Positions 7,995-15,119 of a DNA stretch of 64,000 nucleotides are shown here, in pieces (the first letter of the stretch is position 1; the number at the start of each line of letters is the position of its first letter). This stretch comes from Lysobacteraceae bacterium (GTDB taxonomy: Bacteria > Pseudomonadota > Gammaproteobacteria > Xanthomonadales > Xanthomonadaceae). The notes beneath the pieces were generated by a model that was not told the DNA's origin, searched no databases, and worked only from the letters and a program-made list of their open reading frames with translations. The position numbers were made by a program, and so were the translations under genes. Where the stretch lies: assembly GCA_023954075.1 (NCBI GenBank), contig JAMLIV010000018.1:1-64000 (forward strand), read 5' to 3'.

Positions 7995-9836
7995 ATGCGT
8001 CTGTCCGAGCGTTCCGGCCTGGCGCGTGCCGGTGTCGTCGCGGTGCTGCTGTTGCTGTTCGCCCTGCACCTGGCGCTGTTCGCCTTCGCCACCCTGGTCA
8101 CCGACTCGGGCCGCGATCTGGCCAACGCCTGGGCGATCGGCCACGGTGGGCCGTATCCGGAGTACGGGCCGAGCCTGTTCGGGCGCTGGAAGCTGGGGCC
8201 GGTCTGGTTCTACGCGCTCGCGCTGCCGCTGCGGGTGTTCGGCAGCGTGACTGCGGCGGCGCTGTTCACCGGCGCGCTCGCGGCGCTGAAGATCCCGCTG
8301 GCGTTTCTGGTCGGGCGTCGGCTGGTGGATGCGCGCCTGGGCCTGCTCGCGGCATTGGCCATGTCGCTGCCGGGCTGGAGCAGCGTCGGCACGCTGGTGA
8401 TCGCGCACACCAGCGCGGTGGAAACCGGCGTGCTGGCGACGATCTGGCTGGCGCTGGCGGCCTGGCAGGACCGCCGTCCGGCCTTCCTCGCGCCGGCCTT
8501 CCTTGCGCTGGCGCTGGCGCTGCATGCGCATCCGACCGCGCTGGTGGCCGCGCCGGTGCTGTTGCCCGCGCTCCGGCAGGCGATCCGCACGCCGGGGGCG
8601 CGGCGCTGGATCCTCGCGGGCGGCGTGCTGTTCGCGCTGCCCTTCCTGCCGGCGCTGCTGGCGGAAATGCGCGCCGGCTGGCCGCAGGCGGCGGCCAGCC
8701 TGGGCTATCTGCAGGAGGCCGATCCGATGGCGCGGCTGGCGCGGATTCCGGCCATCGCCTCGGCGCTGGCGCTGGGCGGCGCGTGGTTCGGCGGGCGTTT
8801 CCTGCTGTCGCTGCCGGCCGCGAGCGTCTGGATGCTGCACGGACTGGTCCTGCTGGCCGCGTCCGCGGGCGCGATCCGGTTGCTGCGTATCGGGCCGGGC
8901 AATGAAAGCGTCCGGCGCGCGCGCCGCGCGTGGTGGGTCGTGGCGGTCGGTACGCTGTGCGCCATCGCCTTTCTCGCCCTGCTGCGCGACGCCACGCCCG
9001 CCTGGATGACCTACGCGCTGGCACCGTTCGGCGCGGGCCTGCTGGCGCTGGGCGGCTGGGGCCTGATCCACGACCGCGCGCGCCGCGACGCTGCGCTGGG
9101 CGTGCTGGCGCTGCTGGCGCTGGGCAGCGCTGCGCTGGGGCTGTCGCAGCGCGCGGCGCTGGAATCGTCCGGACGGATTCTGCTGCCGGGCGGCAGCATC
9201 GGCGACATCGCCGCCTCGCGCGCCGCAGCGGCGCAGTACAGCCCCTGGCTCTCGGTGCGCCAGTTCGACGCGCTGGCGGCGCGCGCCTGTCCCGCGACCG
9301 GGGCCTTGACCTTGCACGGCGAGCTGGCGGCGGTATTCGATTTCAGCCAGGGCGTGGCGGCGCGGCTGCACTGTCCGCCCGATCGCCTGCCGGGGCTTGG
9401 CGGCAGCGCCGGGACGCGGCATCTGGCGGGCGTGGCGGCGGGGTTGGCGGTCGAGCTCGGGCTGGAGCCGATGCCGGTCGAGTTCGGCCACGTGCTGCGC
9501 ACCCCGCTGCGCGTGCTGACCGATGCCGCGCGCCTGGCCGAGGTCGACGTGCGCTATCGGCCGGAGCGGCAGGCGGCCTTCGATGCCGCCGGCGACCAGG
9601 TGCTCGAAGGGCGCGCACCCTGCCCACCCGATGCGCTGGTGGCCTTCACCAACCTGACGCCGATGGTCAACCGCGCGCAGTTCGAGCTGTGGATCGACGG
9701 GGAAGCGGTGCCGCCGCTCGCCGATTCGCGCCTGACGCGCTACTACGCCTGCGGCGGTAGCGAGGTGGCCTGGCGCGTCCGTACGCCCGATCCGGCCTCG
9801 ATCGACGCGGTGATTCTCTCCCGCCGCGCCCGCTGA
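7995..9836 (+). CDS. Multi-pass membrane protein, GT-C glycosyltransferase-like
   Basis: The 613-residue protein has about ten or more hydrophobic segments in its first 430 residues, starting with GVVAVLLLLFALHLALFAFA, followed by a C-terminal extracytoplasmic region of about 180 residues. Near the first loop is TDSGRDLANAWAIGHGGPYPEYGP, an acidic residue plus a YPEYGP pattern reminiscent of GT-C (Dol-P-Man/ArnT-like) enzymes that use polyprenyl-linked sugars. No strong family signature was recognised, so the call is tentative. Start: the ATG at 7995 gives a clean N-in first helix; the frame is open further upstream only by overlapping the divergent lplB. No cell-wall or LPS genes are adjacent. 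Confidence 0.55.
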   Translation: MRLSERSGLARAGVVAVLLLLFALHLALFAFATLVTDSGRDLANAWAIGHGGPYPEYGPSLFGRWKLGPVWFYALALPLRVFGSVTAAALFTGALAALKIPLAFLVGRRLVDARLGLLAALAMSLPGWSSVGTLVIAHTSAVETGVLATIWLALAAWQDRRPAFLAPAFLALALALHAHPTALVAAPVLLPALRQAIRTPGARRWILAGGVLFALPFLPALLAEMRAGWPQAAASLGYLQEADPMARLARIPAIASALALGGAWFGGRFLLSLPAASVWMLHGLVLLAASAGAIRLLRIGPGNESVRRARRAWWVVAVGTLCAIAFLALLRDATPAWMTYALAPFGAGLLALGGWGLIHDRARRDAALGVLALLALGSAALGLSQRAALESSGRILLPGGSIGDIAASRAAAAQYSPWLSVRQFDALAARACPATGALTLHGELAAVFDFSQGVAARLHCPPDRLPGLGGSAGTRHLAGVAAGLAVELGLEPMPVEFGHVLRTPLRVLTDAARLAEVDVRYRPERQAAFDAAGDQVLEGRAPCPPDALVAFTNLTPMVNRAQFELWIDGEAVPPLADSRLTRYYACGGSEVAWRVRTPDPASIDAVILSRRAR

Positions 9837-9948
9837 GCCGCGGCGCAACGGCCGGACAGGCCTGCCGAGTGTGCCGGGGCCGCGGCCGGCCGGCATCGGC
9901 TACAATCCGCCGGCTGTACCTATTCCTTTGCGATCTTCCGGAAATCCC

Positions 9949-10803
9949 ATGAGCGACGAGTCGGCCACCTGGTTTTACGAGCACTTCGAGCATTCGGGGT
10001 CGGCGATCGGCTTTCGCGTCACCGGCAAGGTCGACGAAGTGCAGTCGCCGTTCCAGAAGATCGAGATCTGGGATACCACCGACTGGGGCAAGCTGATGGT
10101 GATCGACGGGGCCATCATGCTCACCACGCGCGACAACTTCCTCTACCACGAGATGATGTCGCACCCGGTGCTGTTCACCCACTCCAATCCCAAGCGCGTG
10201 GTCATCATCGGCGGCGGCGACTGCGGCACGCTGCGCGAGGTGCTCAAGCACAAGGAAGTGGAGCAGGTGGTGCAGGTCGACATCGACGAGCAGGTCACGC
10301 GCATGGCGGAAAAGCACTTCCCCGAGCTGTGCGATGCCAACACCGACCCGCGCGCCCAGCTGCTGTTCGATGACGGCATCGCCTACATGAAGAACGCCGC
10401 GCCCGAGAGCGTGGACGTGATCATCGTGGACTCCACCGATCCGGTCGGCCCGGCCGAAGGGCTGTTCAACGAGGCCTTCTACGCCTCCTGCCACCGCGCG
10501 CTGCGGGCCGGCGGCATCCTGGTGCAGCAGTCCGAGTCGCCGCTGGTGCACCTGTCCCTGATCAAGTCGATGCGCCACCACATGGCCGCCGCCGGCTTCG
10601 CGCACTTCCGCACCCTGCCTTTTCCCCAGCCCTGCTATCCGACCGGCTGGTGGAGCTGCACGCTGGCGCGCAAGGGGGCCGAGCTCAGCGGTTTCCGCGA
10701 GCGCGGCGCGCACTCCAAGACCTTTCCCACCCGTTACTACAACGTCGACATCCACCGCGCCGCGCTCGCCAGCCCCGAGTTCATGCGCGAGCTGGGCGAC
10801 TGA
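9949..10803 (+). CDS. speE: Polyamine aminopropyltransferase (spermidine synthase)
   Basis: The 284-residue protein transfers an aminopropyl group from decarboxylated S-adenosylmethionine to putrescine, giving spermidine and methylthioadenosine. Recognisable elements are YHEMMSHPVLF, the nucleotide-binding IIGGGDCGTLREVLKH (about residues 85-100), VDIDEQV, the catalytic IIVDSTDPVGPAEGLF (about 160-176) and QPCYPTGWWSCTLA near the end. Length and order are standard. A TACAAT box lies at 9900-9905, about 44 bp before the ATG. The product methylthioadenosine could be handled by the MTIP gene at 50921, and speA at 25423 belongs to the same pathway. Confidence 0.95.
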   Translation: MSDESATWFYEHFEHSGSAIGFRVTGKVDEVQSPFQKIEIWDTTDWGKLMVIDGAIMLTTRDNFLYHEMMSHPVLFTHSNPKRVVIIGGGDCGTLREVLKHKEVEQVVQVDIDEQVTRMAEKHFPELCDANTDPRAQLLFDDGIAYMKNAAPESVDVIIVDSTDPVGPAEGLFNEAFYASCHRALRAGGILVQQSESPLVHLSLIKSMRHHMAAAGFAHFRTLPFPQPCYPTGWWSCTLARKGAELSGFRERGAHSKTFPTRYYNVDIHRAALASPEFMRELGD

Positions 10804-10817
10804 CACAGGATTTTCCC

Positions 10818-11252
10818 GTGCTGCTTGAACGCCTGCCCGAATTCGTCAGCGCCCATCCGATCCTCGTGCTCGGATTCGTCGCCGTCACCCTTGCCCTGAT
10901 CGCCAACGAGTTCTCGCGCTTCACGCGCGGCTACAAGGCGCTGACGCCCGCGCTCCTGACCCATCTCATCAACCGCGAGAACGCGCTGGTGGTGGACGTG
11001 AGCCCGCTCAACGACTTCGAGAAGGGCCACATCGTGGGTTCGAAGAACGTGGTGATGAGCCAGTTCGATCCGGAGAACAAGCTGCTGGCCAAGGCGCAGG
11101 AGCTGCCGATCGCGGTGGTCTGCCGCAACGGCATGGTGTCCGGGCAGGCGGCCAAGCGGCTGGTCAAGGCCGGCTTCAAGCGCGTGCACTGGCTGGACGG
11201 CGGCATCGGTGCCTGGCAGGCGGCCGATCTGCCGCTCGCACGTGGGCGCTGA
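10818..11252 (+). CDS. Membrane-anchored rhodanese-like protein
   Basis: The 144-residue protein has an N-terminal transmembrane helix (PILVLGFVAVTLALIANEF, about residues 14-32) and then a rhodanese domain (about 45-140). The active loop is VCRNGMVSGQAA with the catalytic cysteine, and LVVDVSPLNDFEKGHI is the CDC25-like motif. Rhodaneses carry persulfide sulfur. This anchored type resembles E. coli YibN, which is often adjacent to grxC and secB; neither is next to it here. Start: GTG at 10818 with AGGA 8 nt upstream, 14 bp after speE; the longer frame in the track overlaps speE and is rejected. Confidence 0.87.
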   Translation: MLLERLPEFVSAHPILVLGFVAVTLALIANEFSRFTRGYKALTPALLTHLINRENALVVDVSPLNDFEKGHIVGSKNVVMSQFDPENKLLAKAQELPIAVVCRNGMVSGQAAKRLVKAGFKRVHWLDGGIGAWQAADLPLARGR

Positions 11253-11291
11253 GGCGCAGGTTCCGCGCGATGGCTCGCACCACGGGCGCGG

Positions 11292-11732
11292 ATGCGCAAG
11301 AATGAAGGCATGAACCGTTCGCCGCTTCGCAGACTGCTGGTCCTCTTCGCCCTGATGCTCCCGGCCGGCTGCGGCGTGGGCACGCAGAACGATCTGCGCG
11401 ACAACGCCCTGTTCGCCTATGCCGGCGCCATCCGCTGGGGTCACATCGATGATGCGTGGTCGATGGTCGACCCGGACTACGCGCGCGAGCATCCGATGAC
11501 GGCGCTCGATCGCGAGCGCTTCGAGCAGATCCAGGTGACCGGCTACCAGGTCAAGGGCAGCGAGATGCTGTCCGAGAACGAGATGCTGCAGCTGGTGGAA
11601 ATCCGGCTCATCAACAAGCACACCCAGGCCGAGCGCACGGTGCAGGATCGGCAGCGCTGGCGCTGGGATCCGCAGCTGCGGCGCTGGTGGCTGACGACGG
11701 GCCTGCCAAAAATCACCGCCGGCACTACCTGA
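11292..11732 (+). CDS. Hypothetical lipoprotein
   Basis: This is a predicted lipoprotein of 146 residues (140 if the ATG at 11310 is used). The N-terminus is basic (NRSPLRRLL), followed by a hydrophobic core and a lipobox LPAGC, so the mature protein would begin at Cys. The rest is a small soluble domain (about 115 residues) with WSMVDPDYAREHPMTALDRERFEQI and a Trp/Arg-rich WRWDPQLRRWWL near the end, resembling periplasmic NTF2-like folds; that resemblance is only an impression. It lies between the rhodanese and SulP genes on the same strand, 20 bp before SulP. Start choice is uncertain because neither ATG has a good ribosome-binding site. Confidence 0.7.
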   Translation: MRKNEGMNRSPLRRLLVLFALMLPAGCGVGTQNDLRDNALFAYAGAIRWGHIDDAWSMVDPDYAREHPMTALDRERFEQIQVTGYQVKGSEMLSENEMLQLVEIRLINKHTQAERTVQDRQRWRWDPQLRRWWLTTGLPKITAGTT

Positions 11733-11752
11733 TCGGTCCACTCGACACCCCC

Positions 11753-13438
11753 ATGATCGCCTCCAACCGGATTCCCGGCGGCCAGTTCGAGCCCAAGCTC
11801 GTCTCGATCCTGCGGCACGGCTATACCCTGCGCGACCTGCGCGCCGACGCCATCGCCGGCTTCACCGTGGCGGTGGTGGCGCTGCCCCTGGCCATGGCGC
11901 TGGCGATCGCCTCGGGTGCCACGCCCGACAAGGGTCTGCACACCGCCATCGTCGCCGGCTTCCTGATCTCGGCGCTGGGCGGCTCCAAGGTCCAGATCGG
12001 CGGCCCCACCGCGGCCTTCATCCCGGTGGTGTTCAACGTCATCGAGAAGTTCGGCTACGGCGGGATGATCATCTGTACCCTGATGGCCGGCCTGATGCTG
12101 ATCGCGGCGGGCGTGCTGCGGCTGGGCAACCTGATGAAGTTCATGCCCCAGCCGGTCATCACCGGCTTCACCGCCGGCATCGCGGTCACCATCTTCGTCA
12201 GCCAGATCAAGGACGCCCTCGGGCTGGAGATCGAGCACCTGCCGGGCGAGTTCATCGCGCGCTGGAAGACCTACTTCGCGCACATGGACAGCTTCAGCCC
12301 GGTGACGCTCGGCCTGACCCTGGCGTGCCTGGCGCTGATCATCGTGATCAAGCGCTGGCGGCCGAAGTGGCCGGTGCTGCTGATCTGCGTCGCGGTCGGC
12401 TCGCTGGCGGCGCTTGCCCTGCCGGTGGCCACCATCGCTTCGACCTTCGGCGAGCTGCCGAGCACCCTGCCGCGCCTGAGCTTGCCGCACATCCCCTTCG
12501 ACCGCGCGCTCGAACTGCTGCCGGCCGCGTTCACCATCGCTTTCCTCGCCGGCGTCGAATCGCTGCTGTCGGCGGTGGTGGCCGACGGCATGATCGACGG
12601 CCGCCACCGCTCCAACGCCGAGCTGGTGGCGCAGGGCGTGGCCAACATCGGATCGGCCCTGGTCGGCGGCCTGCCGGCCACCGGCGCGATCGCGCGCACC
12701 GCCACCGGCATCCGCGCCGGCGCGCGTTCGCCCATGGCCGGCATCCTGCACGCGGCATTCCTGCTTGCCTTCATGCTGCTGCTGGGCCCGGTGATGGGCT
12801 ACGTGCCGCTGGCCGCGCTCGCGGCGGTGCTGCTGATGGTGGCCTGGAACATGAGCGAGGTGGAGCGCTTCCGCTACCTCATGCGCTCTTCCTGGGGCGA
12901 CCGGCTGGTGCTGCTGACCACGTTCGTTCTGACGGTGATGTTCGACCTCACCGTGGCCATCGAGGTGGGCGTGGTGATGGCCGCCTTCGTCTTCATGAAC
13001 CGCATGAGCCGGGTCGTGGAAGTCGAGCCCGACGCGCCGGGACAGGCGCTGCTGGACGAGGTTGGCGAGGAGGCCGGCTCCGCCCAGCGCGAGGCGCTGC
13101 CCGCAGGCGTGGAAGCCTGCCGGGTGTCGGGTCCGCTGTTCTTCGCCGCGGTCAGCCGCATCGACAACGTGCTCGACCAGGTGCCCCGCACGACGCGCGT
13201 CTTCATCCTGCGCACGCGCCTGGTGCCGATCATGGACGCCTCCGGCGTGACCGCGCTGCAGGGGCTGCTGGATCGCTGCCAGCGCTACGGGATGCGCGTG
13301 ATCTTCTCGGGCCTGCAGGCGCAGCCGCGCCGCGCCGTGGTGCGCATGGGTCTGTCCCGTCACCCGGCCCTGCTGGGCATGGCCGAAGACTTTCCCACGG
13401 CCATCGCAATGGCACAGGACTATCTGGCCCGGGAGTGA
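11753..13438 (+). CDS. SulP family anion transporter with STAS domain
   Basis: The 561-residue protein is a SulP (SLC26) carrier. The DLRADAIAGFTVAVVALPLAMALAIASGATPDKGL start is diagnostic, with ALGGSKVQIGGPTAAFIPVV in the next loop and GGLPATGAIARTATGIRAGA (about residues 303-322) further on. About 10-12 hydrophobic segments precede a cytoplasmic STAS domain (about 440-555) containing VPIMDASGVTALQGLL. Substrates in this family include sulfate, bicarbonate and dicarboxylates; the specific anion cannot be told here. Start: ATG 11753; the upstream frame extension overlaps the lipoprotein gene. No Shine-Dalgarno is evident, so translation may be coupled to the preceding gene. Confidence 0.92.
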   Translation: MIASNRIPGGQFEPKLVSILRHGYTLRDLRADAIAGFTVAVVALPLAMALAIASGATPDKGLHTAIVAGFLISALGGSKVQIGGPTAAFIPVVFNVIEKFGYGGMIICTLMAGLMLIAAGVLRLGNLMKFMPQPVITGFTAGIAVTIFVSQIKDALGLEIEHLPGEFIARWKTYFAHMDSFSPVTLGLTLACLALIIVIKRWRPKWPVLLICVAVGSLAALALPVATIASTFGELPSTLPRLSLPHIPFDRALELLPAAFTIAFLAGVESLLSAVVADGMIDGRHRSNAELVAQGVANIGSALVGGLPATGAIARTATGIRAGARSPMAGILHAAFLLAFMLLLGPVMGYVPLAALAAVLLMVAWNMSEVERFRYLMRSSWGDRLVLLTTFVLTVMFDLTVAIEVGVVMAAFVFMNRMSRVVEVEPDAPGQALLDEVGEEAGSAQREALPAGVEACRVSGPLFFAAVSRIDNVLDQVPRTTRVFILRTRLVPIMDASGVTALQGLLDRCQRYGMRVIFSGLQAQPRRAVVRMGLSRHPALLGMAEDFPTAIAMAQDYLARE

Positions 13439-13518
13439 GCGCGGATTCGGGGGCGGGCGCAGTCGCGGCGCGGCACCGCTACACTGGCAGACCGATTCGC
13501 TCCACGAGGATGCCGCCG

Positions 13519-14001
13519 ATGTTCCACGCGCAGGCGCTTGCGGGCAGCAAGCCCGAACAGTACGCCCAGCTCCTGGCGCAGGCGCGCGCGCTGCTGCACG
13601 GTGAGCGCGACCGCATTGCCAATGCGGCCAACCTGTCGGCGCTGGTCTACCACGCGCTGCCGGCGCTCAACTGGGTCGGCTTCTATTTCCACGATGGCAG
13701 GGAGCTGGTGGTCGGCCCGTTCCAGGGGCGGCCGGCCTGCGTGCGCATTGCGCTCGGGCGCGGCGTCTGCGGCACGGCGGCGGCCACCGGTGAAATCCAG
13801 CGCGTGGATGACGTCAACGCCTTCCCCGGCCACATCGCCTGCGATACCGCCTCCCGTTCGGAGCTCGTGATCCCGCTGCACGATGGGCAGCGGCTGGTCG
13901 GCGTGTTCGACCTCGACAGCCCCGAGCCGGCCCGCTTCGACGACGAGGACGCGGCGGGCCTGGCGGCAATCGCCGCCCTCTACCTGGAGTTGATCCGATG
14001 A
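13519..14001 (+). CDS. msrC: Free methionine-(R)-sulfoxide reductase (GAF domain)
   Basis: The 160-residue GAF protein matches fRMsr enzymes, which reduce free Met-R-sulfoxide using thioredoxin. The family cysteines are present in RPACVRIALGRGVCGTAA and HIACDTASRSELVIPL. LNWVGFYFHDG and VFDLDSPEPARFDDED are also typical. Start: ATG 13519 with GAGG 8 nt before it; an in-frame ATG at 13510 lies too close to that site. A TACACT box at 13480-13485 suggests its own promoter. The next gene overlaps by 4 bp (ATGA), so the two are coupled. Confidence 0.92.
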   Translation: MFHAQALAGSKPEQYAQLLAQARALLHGERDRIANAANLSALVYHALPALNWVGFYFHDGRELVVGPFQGRPACVRIALGRGVCGTAAATGEIQRVDDVNAFPGHIACDTASRSELVIPLHDGQRLVGVFDLDSPEPARFDDEDAAGLAAIAALYLELIR

Positions 14002-14387
14002 GCACACCCCTGAAAATTGGCCCCAAGTCCGTCGCCTGGCTGCGCCAGGTGGGCATCCGCAGCCAGGAGGATCTGGCCGCCGTCGGTGCCGTGGCGGCTT
14101 ATGTCAAATGCAAGCGCGCCGGCTTCCGCCCCAGCCTCAACATGCTCTACGCGCTGGAAGGCACGCTGCTGGGCTGCCACTGGCAGAAGGTGCCGGAAGC
14201 GCGCCGCGCCGAGCTGTCGGCCCAGGCCGAGGCGCAGGTGGCGCTGATCCCGCCTTCGCGCGGACGCGCGGCGGCGCTGGCGGTGTCGGCGGTGCGCGAC
14301 GTCTCCGCCGAGGCTGGCGAGGCCGCGCCGATGGAGTTCAGCTTCGGCTTCGACGAGCCGGGATCCTCGTCCGCCGAGGATCACTGA
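13998..14387 (+). CDS. TfoX C-terminal domain protein
   Basis: The 129-residue protein begins with the TfoX/Sxy C-terminal domain: IGPKSVAWLRQVGIRSQEDLAAVGAVAAYVKCKRAGFRPSLNMLYALEGTLLGCHWQ. The N-terminal TfoX domain is absent, and the rest is an Ala/Glu-rich tail of unknown use. The domain has a helix-hairpin-helix-like fold. In competence regulator TfoX it forms the second half, but stand-alone copies are common in Xanthomonadales and their role is unclear. It overlaps msrC by 4 bp, so it is probably co-expressed. Confidence 0.85.
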   Translation: MSTPLKIGPKSVAWLRQVGIRSQEDLAAVGAVAAYVKCKRAGFRPSLNMLYALEGTLLGCHWQKVPEARRAELSAQAEAQVALIPPSRGRAAALAVSAVRDVSAEAGEAAPMEFSFGFDEPGSSSAEDH

Positions 14388-14399
14388 GGCGCAGGCGCA

Positions 14400-14987
14400 T
14401 CACGCCGGGCGCACCGCTGCTCGCGAACGCGCCTCCTCGCCCCAGCGTGGCGCTGCGGCGATGCCGGGCAGCACGTCCTCGGGCCGCGCCACCCGCGACC
14501 ACAGTTCGCGGTGCTCGGGATTGAGGAAGCGCTGTGCGATGACCTGTTCATCCATGAACTTCAGCAGCGGCTGCCAGTAGCCGAGCGTGTCCAGCAGCAG
14601 GATCGGATTGGCGTAGAGGCCCAGGCGCTTGAGCGTGATGGCCTCGAACAGCTCTTCCAGCGTGCCGCTTCCGCCCGGCAGCGCCACCACCGCATCCGAG
14701 CCGGTGAGCAGCAGGTGCTTGCGCTCGCGCATGTCGCCCACCAGCTCCAGACGGGTCAGGCCGGGATGGCCCCACTCCAGGTCGGCCATGAAGCGCGGCA
14801 GGATGCCGATGACCTTGCCGCCAGCCGACAGCGCGCCGTCGGCGATCGCGCCCATCGATCCACGCGAGCCGCCGCCATAGACGATCTCGCAGCCAGCCTG
14901 CGCCAGCAGCACGCCCAGGCGGGTGGCGTCGTCGGTGTAGGCGGCGGGGGCGTAGTCGCTGGAGGAGGCGTAGATGCAGACGCGCAC
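14400..14987 (-). CDS. LOG family protein (nucleoside 5'-monophosphate phosphoribohydrolase)
   Basis: The 195-residue protein has both LOG signatures: YGGGSRGSMGAIADGAL (about residues 35-51) and the PGGSGTLEELFEAITLKRLG segment (about 102-121). Family members cleave cytokinin-type or AMP-type nucleotides to base plus ribose 5-phosphate; many bacterial ones are mis-annotated as lysine decarboxylases. Start: GTG at 14987 with AGGA 8 nt upstream; the much longer open frame is an artefact running antisense to the next gene. It is convergent with the TfoX-domain gene. Confidence 0.9.
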   Translation of the reverse strand: MRVCIYASSSDYAPAAYTDDATRLGVLLAQAGCEIVYGGGSRGSMGAIADGALSAGGKVIGILPRFMADLEWGHPGLTRLELVGDMRERKHLLLTGSDAVVALPGGSGTLEELFEAITLKRLGLYANPILLLDTLGYWQPLLKFMDEQVIAQRFLNPEHRELWSRVARPEDVLPGIAAAPRWGEEARSRAAVRPA

Positions 14988-15119
14988 GGGCGGATGTCCT
15001 TGGGGCGGGCCGGCATTCTGCCACGGCGAGGCGGCCGGGTTGCGTGCCGTCCCGGCGCGCATGGCCCCTGATCGCGCCGATTCGCGTGGAGGAAGTCGAC
15101 CACCCACGGAACCGCCGCC

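Noticed and set aside
9900..9905. A full sigma-70 promoter for speE
   Set aside because: TACAAT is present, but no acceptable -35 hexamer lies 16-18 bp upstream, so I only mention it with speE.
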